A stretch of 60,000 nt of DNA. Origin: Antedon mediterranea. Its lineage: Eukaryota; Echinodermata; Crinoidea; Comatulida; Antedonidae. The notes under the pieces are model-generated. The model was given only the letters and a program-made list of their open reading frames with translations, had not been told where the DNA came from and did not search any database. The stretch is taken from NCBI RefSeq assembly GCF_964355755.1, contig NC_092676.1, positions 29,277,871 to 29,337,870 on the forward strand, in the 5' to 3' direction. The translations under genes were made by a program, and so were the position numbers. Position 1 is the first letter of the stretch. Each line of letters begins with the position of its first letter. Of the stretch, positions 12,001 through 19,083 are shown in pieces.

Positions 12001-15000
12001 ATAATCCATATCTGAAAATGTCCACAGTCAGATCAGTGTCAAACAAAAAGATAAAAATATTTCAAATAACTTGTTTTGAACATTTCAATAAAAACTGTAA
12101 AACCTCAAACACATTAAGTGATCTCTGTAACGGATCTTATTGTGACCAGATAATCAAGTTCATTACTAATTAACAATATCCCAATTATGCGTCATTCAAT
12201 ATTAAGGTTATTTTACTATCTATTGTGATCCTATTCCGGCTACCCTGACTTGGACTTAACTTTGAGACTGATCTTATTGTTTCTGTATACCCTTAGGTGT
12301 GAATTAGTTCATCTCTACTACCATCCCATGGTCAATGTATTTTTCATGTATAAAACATTGTCCCTAAGTAATCTATAATCAGGTGTATCAGATTACAGTA
12401 TTTTCTTTTGATTTTTAAATCTCAGTACCTACCTTTTTTTATCACTCTTGATTGAGGGTCAATGTTTTTTTACATCCGTAAAATATAAACACATTTGGTT
12501 TTAAGTTAATCCTAAATAATCAGTAATTTGTATTAAACTATTTTTTCTTTAATAAAGTTTTTATCGGTTTTGATTGACTTAAATTACTAAGTCACAGCCA
12601 AGAATGCAATATAATAATTGCTGCCTAAACGTTATGGCATTATGGACCCATGTGTATGATGATTATGTATGTTTTTTTTGGTTTTTTTTTTATATGAACT
12701 TTATTCAATCAAAATCGTACATTTTTTATGGTAACCATAATAAGGTATAATATTACAGTAGATTTTTACAAAAAAGAAAAAAACCAATATAAATATTAAT
12801 TATAAAATATATACAGCACAATGATTATTTAAATATAGGCCATGGTGTTTAGTATTATAATATTATACAAATAATGAATGTTTATGAGTGCAATGGTACA
12901 AATAATGGCACGAGGATGAAAGGTTATATCAACGAGGCAAAGCCGAGTTGATATAACCTTTCATCATTCACCAAGTGCCATTATTTGTACCATTACACGA
13001 ATACAAAACATTCATTATTTGTTTTATATAACATCTAGACGTTTTTTTTTCGTACACAAAAATGTTTCAAAAAGTACTATTTAACGATCGTTGAATAGTG
13101 CGTACTATTGCACGCCATGTGACCCACATTCGTCCAATCAAATGACAGGAATTTATATAGGTGTTATATAAAAACAAATAGTATCTAATTATATTACTCT
13201 ACACCATAGGAAGATCATGAATGAGGACTTCATCCCAGGGACCAAACAAACACACTAATTATAAATATGTTCCCTCAAGTCTCCAGAAACCAAAGGAAAG
13301 ACATTGCAAATAGGAAATACACAAAGTACAACCTTAAAATGTGTAGTTCCTTTTAATCTAATGGAAACTCCCCTGACTCAAGTCATGAACATTACATTAA
13401 TCAGTTACTTTATCTTTCAAAATTCTGAGACTTATATGGATATATTAATTTGACTATTAAATGTGGACATTTTCCTGTTTTTAAGGGTTATAAATGTCTC
13501 AATAGGCATAATATCTAATCAGTATTCTGGTATAACATTTATAAGCTTATTTCAAAATCATATTTAATTCATTAGTACGATTATCAGACAATTGTACATT
13601 CCATAAACTCCTCCCCTTGACTAAGTGTACACTGTTACCAATATTTGGAATGTATTTATTACTCATTAGGTTAATTATTGTAGTCATTAGATTATTAATT
13701 ATAGCATTAATTAATCTAAAATTGTTCTATAAATTGTGATGGTCATAAATTTTGAAAATTACAATGTGAAAGATAAAACATTTTAATTGGGTCAGAGGTA
13801 TCTGCGTCATTTCAGTTACAATTAACTTAATCGGCACAACAAGAATTAAATGTTTGCGGTCTCCGATTGTAGTTTTGAATTGATGGCAATAAGAGAGATC
13901 CAACGTTCCTTTTGTTTTGCTTTTTTTGTTTTCTATCAGAAGGTCAGAATGGGTCGATATTATAAAGATCATCCTATTGTCCCTCATAAACCTTAAATGG
14001 TGTTTTCTTATCTAGGTATTGTCTACAAATCCTCTTAACACTCGGACGTTTGGGATCCTAGTATTTAATGAGCTTTAAGTAGATTATTTCAGATCATTGG
14101 GCCAAATATCTGTAAGTTAGTTTTGATACGTTTTAACATAAGAAAAGGATCAATGGCATCCAGACAACAGAGCACTTAATGATGTGTTTTGACTTTAAAA
14201 CGCGATTGATATATTTGGCATGTTTTACTAGTCTATGTAACTTGAAAAATATATATTGTACCCCGGAAAAAATTATTATATATTATATGTTTACTTTTAT
14301 TCGTTGAATCTTATTGTCACATAATTAATCTTAACTGTTTATTTTGCAATTTCATAATTGAATTTTTTTTTTTTTATACAAAAGTGATTAACTTTGCTAA
14401 AACTACAAAATGGGCTATTCAAAGTCTGATTTTTATTAATCTGAGTCACTTTCCATGTTTTGAGGAAATAATACATCTTTAAATGAATTCATTTTAAGAT
14501 TTCTATTTAATTTATTGTTACTACCATCATTGCTGCAGGAGTACAACAAAAGATAATGAAAACTTAAAACAATTCATTCAAATCCTTCAAGGAAAATACT
14601 TAAACCATGGTGCTAGTTATAATAATAACTCCATGCTAAAAAGAATACGAGGTACAAGACAATTTTAACCAGGGAAGAGTGAATTTCACTCTTCCCTGTT
14701 TTTAACAAATGTGCTGGTACTAGTTTCTGTCATCGAAATAAACAAAGCATTCTGGGAAAGGCATGTTTCCCAGGGTTTGGAATTCCTGTAATACAATAAA
14801 GGCTGTTTACCCTTCCTGTTATTGTCACCATTGTTTAAATTAGTCATGCATTTGTAGCATTATGAGCTTTACTTTTATTTCAATAACAAAGAAAGGAGTT
14901 TCCTTCTGTTTACTTTTAATTAACAATTTCTAACACATTTTTACTAAATAATTATTGATTAGGCTTCAATTTTCTAGGGAGTTTAGCTTTATCAATAAAT

Positions 15001-15463
15001 GAATATGTCTATATCCAATTCAACTACATTATGTATCTGCAATCTTATGTTGTAAAATAAAATTATATGAGCCTTTGTATTTGTGTTTTTTGTTGTGATA
15101 TTAATAATTCAATTTCAATTTTGTATTTCAGATCTTGTGTTTTAATAAAATATAACTCTCTTAATCAATGTTATTATTCTAAGTTTGTAATGTCATTGTG
15201 TAATGTATAATACACGGTGGTTCCGGTGTAGTGTCTGCTTCTTAATACCTTGTTTCTTCTATTTCTTCTCGTCGTTCAAGGTTTATAAGCCCAATTTGCT
15301 TTTTAACAAATTCCTGTAGTAGGTTCATATCTGAATGAATAAAAGTGTAAATTAAATGCATGTCTAGATTTAATATAATCACTGTTGGGTATAATTGCAG
15401 CATTTTAACTAACATACATGTTGACAATTTACATTCTACGAGCTTAGACCTACCTAAGCCCAT
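1..15463 (-). CDS. IGHMBP2: IGHMBP2/SMUBP-2-like SF1 helicase gene, 3' part missing (gene-level entry)
   Basis: This is a Upf1-like superfamily 1 ATP-dependent 5'-3' RNA/DNA helicase. The vertebrate protein is ribosome-associated and is linked to translation and tRNA-related functions. Thirteen exons on the minus strand join in frame to 614 codons counted from the Met at 15,328. In order they hold an N-terminal helix (1-30), the 1B barrel region (about 45-190), motif I GPPGTGKT (229-236), a charged helical insertion (about 320-353), motif II DECAQ (390-394), motif III GDHQQLP (414-420), motif IV QYRM (456-459) and motif V VDGFQGRE (579-586). Every junction has a GT donor and an AG acceptor, and all phases agree, so the gene looks intact. 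The window edge cuts it just before motif VI. The R3H and AN1 zinc-finger domains known from vertebrate orthologs would lie to the left. Family assignment is by remembered similarity along the whole length. Confidence 0.96.
271..394 (-). CDS. IGHMBP2: IGHMBP2 exon 12 (motif V)
   Basis: Encodes residues 560-601: [19 protein letters not shown], then [20 protein letters not shown] and [13 protein letters not shown] is motif V, with the Gln/Gly/Arg/Glu arrangement seen across Upf1-like helicases. The acceptor is GTTTTAG and the donor is AAAG|GTTTGT. It ends one base into a Gly codon. Confidence 0.97.
481..575 (-). CDS. IGHMBP2: IGHMBP2 exon 11
   Basis: Encodes residues 528-559: [19 protein letters not shown], then [13 protein letters not shown]. 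The [11 protein letters not shown] sequence is typical of Upf1-like helicase domain 2A. The acceptor is CCATCAG and the donor is CAG|GTACAG. The next exon follows in phase 0. Confidence 0.95.
821..939 (-). CDS. IGHMBP2: IGHMBP2 exon 10
   Basis: Encodes residues 488-528. It reads [20 protein letters not shown] and then [19 protein letters not shown]. The [10 protein letters not shown] core is the RecA2 strand conserved in the family, and the acidic stretch after it is variable. The acceptor is TTTGTAG at 940-941 and the donor is GAAG|GTAAGA. Phases agree on both sides. It lacks an internal Met near its start, so a search for long open frames would miss it. Confidence 0.94.
1814..1996 (-). CDS. 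IGHMBP2: IGHMBP2 exon 9 (motif IV)
   Basis: Encodes residues 427-488. It includes [14 protein letters not shown] and [20 protein letters not shown], where QYRM is the Upf1-like motif IV with the nucleotide-contacting Tyr and Arg. It ends [10 protein letters not shown]. The acceptor is TTGTTTAG and the donor is AAA|GTAAGT. Confidence 0.96.
2437..2534 (-). CDS. IGHMBP2: IGHMBP2 exon 8 (motif III)
   Basis: Encodes residues 395-427: [20 protein letters not shown], then [12 protein letters not shown]. The GDHQQLP sequence is motif III, coupling ATP hydrolysis to unwinding. The acceptor is CAATCTAG and the donor is GACAA|GTATGT. The final Lys codon is split after two bases. Confidence 0.96.
2822..3046 (-). 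CDS. IGHMBP2: IGHMBP2 exon 7 (helical insertion and motif II)
   Basis: Exactly 75 codons (residues 320-394). The first half is strongly charged and helical ([27 protein letters not shown]), matching the 1C insertion of Upf1-like helicases. The second half is [11 protein letters not shown] and [11 protein letters not shown], the Walker B box with Asp390 and Glu391. The acceptor is TTACACAG and the donor is CAG|GTTAGT; both ends are phase 0. Confidence 0.97.
3373..3573 (-). CDS. IGHMBP2: IGHMBP2 exon 6 (motif Ia region)
   Basis: An in-frame exon of 67 codons (residues 253-319). It begins [18 protein letters not shown] (motif Ia, single-strand contact), continues through IIRLGHPAR, and ends with RRDIDKAQ. 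The acceptor is TTTTCAG and the donor is CAG|GTTGGT. Both ends are phase 0. Reading on into the intron soon gives stops, which supports the boundary. Confidence 0.96.
4197..4363 (-). CDS. IGHMBP2: IGHMBP2 exon 5 (motif I, Walker A)
   Basis: Encodes residues 197-252, including the Q-motif-like LDESQREAV and the nucleotide-binding loop [11 protein letters not shown] at 228-238, with Lys235 as the expected ATP-phosphate contact. The acceptor is TTTCCCAG. The donor is AAG|GTAAAT after ...VKCKLK, and the junction to the next exon is phase 0. Confidence 0.97.
4988..5127 (-). CDS. IGHMBP2: IGHMBP2 exon 4
   Basis: Encodes residues 150-197. It begins QALSNLES and contains [13 protein letters not shown], matching the LIEVLFG-type motif before the helicase core. 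It then has a Pro/Ser-rich, poorly conserved linker ([11 protein letters not shown]). The acceptor is TTTCTAG and the donor is ACG|GTAAGT. The exon ends one base into a Gly codon. Confidence 0.94.
5975..6050. repeat. GAT-rich microsatellite
   Basis: Imperfect GAT/GATGAT tracts are interrupted by GATAAC(A/G)GAGGAT-like units, with two similar blocks next to each other. This is a simple-sequence expansion in a helicase intron. Confidence 0.7.
6257..6467. mobile_element. foldback element rich in ATTCGAAT and GTTGAC words (candidate MITE)
   Basis: The outer arms CGTATTCGA (6,259-6,267) and TCGAATACG (6,457-6,465) are exact reverse complements. Nested inside are GTTGAGTACTT (6,291) against AAGTACTCAAC (6,415), two ATTCGAAT palindromes (6,368 and 6,402), and CGTTGTCAACG against CGTTGACAACG. 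The nested inverted words suggest a degraded non-autonomous element. No transposase is present. Confidence 0.45.
6517..6529 (+). promoter_or_regulatory. perfect DR1 nuclear-receptor-type site
   Basis: AGGTCA A AGGTCA, two exact half-sites with a 1-bp spacer. In established knowledge this is the optimal site for RXR, HNF4 and COUP-TF type receptors. It lies in IGHMBP2 intron 3, about 22 bp past the exon 3 donor. Function is inferred from the motif only. Confidence 0.45.
6552..6750 (-). CDS. IGHMBP2: IGHMBP2 exon 3 (1B barrel)
   Basis: Encodes residues 84-150: [12 protein letters not shown], a Ser/Gly-rich loop, then [17 protein letters not shown] and [12 protein letters not shown]. The LANDVTYRR stretch is a strong family match. 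The acceptor is ATTTCAG and the donor is AACA|GTAAGG. The last codon (Gln) is split after two bases. Confidence 0.96.
7266..7435 (-). CDS. IGHMBP2: IGHMBP2 exon 2 (1B domain start)
   Basis: Encodes residues 27-84, from [20 protein letters not shown] through LPTNSFSPG. The [17 protein letters not shown] and TGLYGR signatures are typical of the family. The acceptor is TTTTACAG before 7,435 and the donor is CAG|GTAAG after 7,266. The exon starts with the third base of an Arg codon and ends with one base of a Gly codon. Confidence 0.95.
8482..8653. mobile_element. MITE-like element B, TGGTTCCCACTAG termini (copy 1)
   Basis: The left end AAGCTTGGTTCCCACTAG is followed by AACGTAACGCAAGGACGTAA. The right end is the reverse complement in kind: TTGCGTTACGTCC-type sequence, then CTAGTGGGAACCACGCTT. 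The terminal inverted repeats are around 45-50 bp with a short unique centre, and a TA or TTAA-like flank is possible. It is non-autonomous, and superfamily assignment is not possible from this copy alone. Confidence 0.8.
8825..9292. repeat. minisatellite of about 28-29 bp with ACACACAC-TTATATATA-CAAATA units
   Basis: About sixteen tandem units of the form (A)CACACACAC-TTATATATATACAAATAxT. Most length variation is in the TA run. Position x alternates in order: most units read AAT and every third unit reads AGT, at least for the first thirteen units. This indicates a three-unit higher-order repeat of about 86 bp. Confidence 0.92.
10400..10511. repeat. three-copy 36-37 bp tandem repeat
   Basis: Unit GGCCAAATATAGGGGTGTGT followed by GATCAGATACTGGAATT, starting near 10,400, 10,436 and 10,473. 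The copies differ at a few bases. It lies in intron 1 of IGHMBP2, and no coding or regulatory role is visible. Confidence 0.88.
11839..11965 (+). mobile_element. MITE-like element A, copy 1
   Basis: The left end TAAGCTTTGTCTGCAATATCAA pairs with the right end TTGATAGTGTAGACAGAGCTTTA. Inside are GTGATGTGCCCATATATGG, ACATGATGATGTCATATCAC and one or two 21-bp units (CCATATTTGGGCATATCAC type). This is a short copy of the family also found near 25.8, 30.5, 34.5, 40.0 and 56.2 kb. Confidence 0.85.
12867..13022. mobile_element. long hairpin foldback (about 75-bp arms)
   Basis: The left arm begins ACAAATAATGAATG and passes through ATGGTACAAATAATGGCAC to GGTTATATCAACGAGG. The right arm runs CCGAGTTGATATAACC, then GTGCCATTATTTGTACCAT, to CATTCATTATTTGT. 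The loop is only about 4-5 bp (CAAAG). A few mismatches and small indels are present. It is a typical foldback or MITE remnant and could form a strong hairpin if transcribed. Confidence 0.85.
13022..13172. repeat. adjoining short-TIR segment
   Basis: TTTTATATAACATC at 13,022 is matched by GGTGTTATATAAAA at 13,159-13,172, enclosing about 120 bp of higher-complexity sequence (CGATCGTTGAATAGTGCGTAC, split around 13,084-13,105). It abuts the hairpin, so both may be parts of one larger element or a nested insertion. Confidence 0.45.
14669..14699. repeat. perfect small foldback with CAGGGA ends, copy 1
   Basis: CAGGGAAGAGTGAA is followed directly by its reverse complement TTCACTCTTCCCTG, flanked by TTTTAAC on the left and GTTTTTAAC on the right. 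It shares end sequence with the foldback at 19,038. Confidence 0.75.
15249..15330 (-). CDS. IGHMBP2: IGHMBP2 exon with conserved N-terminus (exon 1 by the simplest model)
   Basis: The ATG at 15,328 begins [11 protein letters not shown] and runs to residue 26 plus two bases, ending at a GTATT donor after ...EIEET-AG. The split AG|A codon restores Arg when joined to the exon at 7,435, giving ETR-AFQENL. This matches the vertebrate N-terminus in register (FV-KQ-x-LL-LER-..E-ER-SWQENL-like). A good acceptor (pyrimidine-rich tract, then TTCAG) lies directly before base 15,330, two bases ahead of this ATG. The exon may therefore be internal, with translation starting upstream (see the entry at 15,454). 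The intron that follows is 7,813 bp, far longer than the others in this gene. Confidence 0.9.
15331..15453 (-). other. possible 5' intron of IGHMBP2
   Basis: The interval is bounded on the minus strand by GTAGGT (donor side, 15,453) and TTCATTCAG (acceptor side, 15,331). It is short (123 bp) and its removal keeps the helicase frame open. Sequence features fit an intron, but no transcript evidence is available here. Confidence 0.45.
15454..15463 (-). CDS. IGHMBP2: possible upstream start codon in a 5' exon of IGHMBP2
   Basis: On the minus strand an ATG at 15,463 reads ATG GGC TTA G and is followed by a GTAGGT donor. Joining this to the acceptor at 15,330 gives M-G-L-D-M-N-L-L in frame with the helicase. 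The extra four residues bring the N-terminus close to the spacing of vertebrate orthologs. The reading frame stays open further upstream to about 15,649, so the true 5' end is not fixed by sequence alone. The alternative is that this part is 5' UTR and the Met at 15,328 is used. Confidence 0.45.
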
Positions 15464-16541
15464 CACACACACTAGTCTAGCTAAGTTAGGCCTATCCGGC
15501 GACGCACTGGTCGTGTGAGTCGGACACCTCCATGGTCGGACAGACGGCGGTTCCCCGAACAGACACATGTCAACAACACAGGCATAGGAAGGGCCTAGCC
15601 TAGACAAATCCAACACGTTTAGTATTATAAAACAACCTACTTTATTCAATACTTTGCTTAATATTATGCTAAAATAATCATTAAATCATATTATATTATA
15701 TTAAATAGTAAATATTAATAAATTACTTCTTTGATGATCTTTTTAGAATACTAGCTAGGCCTAGGCTTAATAAAACATCATGGCAAATCAAAACAAAAAA
15801 ACATGATCAAAATTTATCTACTGCCCTCATTCGTTAGAAAACTTGATGTTTAAAAAACAAAAAAGCAGACGACAAAACAAAAACAGTGTGGTGAAATTAT
15901 GGTTAAAAATTGTATAAAAAAATTAATAATTTGTCTTTTTAGGCATTTTTTGAAGCAAAATAACTTTTAACTTGTTGGTTATTACTTCATAGACTGTGTA
16001 AAAACCATCAGTGTGTGGATGTAGTTCGAAGTTATCTTTAGTGATTCATATGTAAATTAGCCCGAGCAGCCCAGCTTTTCACAAGTTTTGTAAGCACCGC
16101 CTACTCGCGAGAGATTGACCGCCACGGTTCGTGCATCACGTCGGCTGGCAGTGTCTATTGAAAGACGTTCAGTAGCACGAACATACACGCTAAGGACACC
16201 ACTTACAACACTGGAATGTATGGCTTTTCTTATTTATCTTTTATTGTAAAGAAGGCGTTCGTTGGATTGAGCTTTTTATTTCTTGTTTATTAGGAAGGGA
16301 AACACACCCTTCATTCATTGTTTCAGAAACGCTTGTACAGTTCAAAACAGATACATTTCTGCCGTGATCAATTTTTACAAACCGGTTGTGTTGCATTGTT
16401 AGAGACATATCGCTCCCCCATCCATTTGGCGATACATGTTATTATATTTTACGCAAACTTTTACGGATAGTTTAGTGCAATTCATTTGCAACTTTTTTTT
16501 AACCTAATTTCTAGTGATTTGGACAATTTTACAAACTAACT
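15455..16541. promoter_or_regulatory. divergent promoter region between IGHMBP2 and the signal-peptide gene
   Basis: About 1.1 kb lies between the two divergent gene starts. GC is locally raised at about 15,440-15,570 and 16,060-16,200, unlike the AT-rich surroundings. Near 16,103 ACTCGCGAGA differs by one base from the TCTCGCGAGA promoter palindrome known from many animal promoters. A 25-codon upstream ORF (ATG at 16,216, stop at 16,291) precedes the plus-strand gene. Transcription start sites cannot be placed by eye. Confidence 0.45.
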
Positions 16542-16663
16542 ATGGATTGGAAACATAGATGTAACCCATTAATAATTTTGTTATGGATCTTTGCAATAAT
16601 TGTCAACACATCCTCATTGGCTAGGACACTTTCAGCAATTGAATGGAACCAGAAAAACATAGG
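16542..16663 (+). CDS. first coding exon of a secreted or membrane protein, ephrin-like
   Basis: The ATG at 16,542 opens MDWKHRCNPLIILLWIFAII, continuing VNTSSLARTLSAIEWNQKNI, and ends GG|GTAAGT (phase 2), a consensus donor. Residues 9-27 are hydrophobic and Ala/Ser-rich at the end, as expected for a signal peptide cleaved near LA|RTL. The mature start SAIEWNQKN resembles the start of the ephrin receptor-binding domain (x-x-W-N-x-x-N just after the signal peptide). Ephrin first exons, as I recall, also end at this point before a long intron. In that case it would be an Eph-receptor ligand at the cell surface. No second exon was found in this window, so only 40 residues support the call and another secreted family remains possible. 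Confidence 0.5.
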
Positions 16664-18582
16664 GTAAGTTTCTTAAATGTATTTAAAATATTTATTATTG
16701 AATTCCTATTTATTTTATATTGAATGCTTATTATATTTTTGAACATCTGCTTTAATAACATGTTTTCTGTATTTCTTTGTATTTATCCTAACCCTTTTAA
16801 AGGATCATGTTAAAGCATTGATTATCTGTATTTAATTTTTTTTTACTTAAAACAACATTTTGTTAAATGTTATTCTCAATTGTATTTTTTATGTTAAAGT
16901 TGTATAGTCAACGGCAAGCTAGCTAATTAAATTTATTTTTTTGGAGGACAAACTTAGCAGAAATCTAAGTCTGTATTTTTCATATTTTTTCAAATAAAAT
17001 TGTTCAGCATCCACTGTAGCAGAAACGACAAGTCCTTCCATCAAAGATGTTACGTTAGAAGGAATATTGGAGAACTGTTAATAATAACAGAATTTATTAC
17101 TGTAATGTGTGTTTGTTTTAATCAAACAAACTTTCCAGGTGCAATGTTGTGAGTTTCATGTCCCGTTTGTGTACCTGCTGTGCTCTCTTCCATATTTACC
17201 CTTTAATTGTTCATCTGAGAACCTTTCTCACTGGTTTGTGGTGGGAGGACCCAAGGAGGGTGTACCCATGTTACCAGACATATCCTACTATAAGTTGAAA
17301 CTTAAGTTTATTCTCAGCTTTGTCTTGTTAGGCCTAGGGCCCAGGTGTTACATTTTACCTATCATGGAGTTTAGTGAACTCACTTTAAGCTCCAGAAGCT
17401 GTATCTAAATTTAGTTTACTTGTACATGTACAATTCTTAGTTAATACCTACAATCATAACCTAAATTTTGCTCATTTTTTGTCATAAATCCAAATAAAGA
17501 AAATAATAATTTGATATTTTCTTTTCACTGTACCTAAAATAAATTGAATAGAATATTATTGACTAAATCGTGCTTTAGATTTTGATAAATTTAAATAAAA
17601 TATAATTATAATTTTAGATTTTGATTTACATTACAAAAATAGATTATAATTCATTTGCTATGTGTTGTACTGTATCTTATGAAAATCCAGGTTAGATTCA
17701 TCTTTAAGTATATTGCAATGGATTCTTTAAATCTTTAATTTACATAATTTACCTACTTTACATTCAGAAATTAAATTTTAATGGGCTACGATTAATTTAA
17801 ATTTATGTTAAATTAATAATACTAATAGCCAATATGCAAATTATTCCTAAATTTTATGCAAACTTATTAACATTAATGCATCATTCCTGCTCTTTCCAAT
17901 TTTATTCCCACATGATCTTTGGTAATGACTTATGCAAATAAGCCTTCAATCAAATGCAGGACAAAGCCTATGTTAAGTGCTCTATTGTTTTACAGGAAGA
18001 AGAACATTTATTGTTGAAATTTGAGACATGTTCTGATTGACATTTCTTTAAAACATTAATTGGATTATACTGAAGTGTTAATGATAATGAAGCTCCATGG
18101 GATAATGTACAGTAGTAATGATCCTGCCCAAGAATTGTGACATACTGTACTTTTTACCGTACAAAATGTATTTGTTTTTTCGTCCCTTGCTATACCTGAA
18201 TAAAACAACATTGGCCTACTGTATTTCTCTCTGAGAAGAGGACTACAACTCTGTTATATTAAAAGTACCCTATCAGACAATTAAATACATCCAACCTAAT
18301 AGTACAGCTGAGTAATACACCACCATCATCGTTCCTTTTTTTCATATTCCTCTGTAGATTTGTACTTGCACACAATACAGAGTTACTAAAGACTTATGTA
18401 CAGTACTTGCAGTATATCTTATTGATATGTTTTCTGCAAAATAATGTATTGGTAGGCTAACATTCTTTCCTGTAATTACTCATTTCATTATAAAATACTT
18501 TGTAAACTAACACATTTAATTAACTCTTCATTAAGGAGTTCATAAGAAAGCTGAATGAGTGAGTGTTGAAGGCTAATGTTAG

Positions 18583-18670
18583 CTAAAGGCCTCTTTTATC
18601 TTATTTCTTGTTGACTTGTTCTCATCTAAAGGGCTCTTTTATCTTATTTCTTGTTGACTTGTTCACATCC
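18583..18670. repeat. 43-bp tandem duplication
   Basis: CTAAAGG(C/G)CTCTTTTATC followed by TTATTTCTTGTTGACTTGTT occurs twice in direct orientation, with starts near 18,583 and 18,626. Only about two bases differ, so the duplication is recent. Confidence 0.9.
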
Positions 18671-19037
18671 AAGGTTGAAACTTATCAATAAGGTCTTTTT
18701 CTTTCTATTTTAAATTTCTGATAATGACAATTTGAAGAAATAATTACAATAGCTAGGGTTTCATGGTGTTCTACTTTTAAGATAAGATTATAACCCTAAA
18801 TGCATCTTTTCCATGCCATATTTCCATACTTGTTCTATTTATTGAAGGCAGTTAGCATAGTTTGTGTATCTTTTGGCTACTACTAACAGCATTACATTGA
18901 GATTTATAACATGCTGAATGAAACCCAATGGAACCTTTAGGCTTCTGAACATTAAAAAACAATTTAGAAAATGAACATAGGATAAACAAAGTCTTTGTTT
19001 GTATGCTGTTTAAACATGGACAGCTACTGCTACATAG

Positions 19038-19083
19038 TTTAAACAGGGAGTTGTCGAATAATTTTACAACTCCCTGGTTTAAA
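19038..19083. repeat. small foldback with CAGGGA ends, copy 2
   Basis: TTTAAACAGGGAGTTGT pairs with ACAACTCCCTGGTTTAAA around a 12-bp AT-rich loop. The end pattern TTTAA-x-CAGGGA is shared with the foldback at 14,669, which suggests a common small-element family. Confidence 0.75.

Larger units (their letters stand above)
7436..15248 (-). other. 7.8-kb intron 1 of IGHMBP2, repeat-rich
   Basis: A non-coding interval between exons 1 and 2. It holds a foldback element (8,482-8,653), a minisatellite (8,825-9,292), a retroposon-like tail (about 10,003-10,085), a three-copy tandem repeat (10,400-10,511), a MITE copy (11,839-11,965), a long hairpin (12,867-13,022) with an adjoining small inverted repeat, and a short CAGGGA foldback (14,669-14,699). 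Open frames of up to 130 codons in this interval are AT-rich and show no family signature. Confidence 0.8.

Noticed and set aside
17109-17408. 99-codon open frame downstream of the signal-peptide exon
   Set aside because: The sequence is hydrophobic and low in complexity, with no recognisable domain and no convincing acceptor that fits phase 2.
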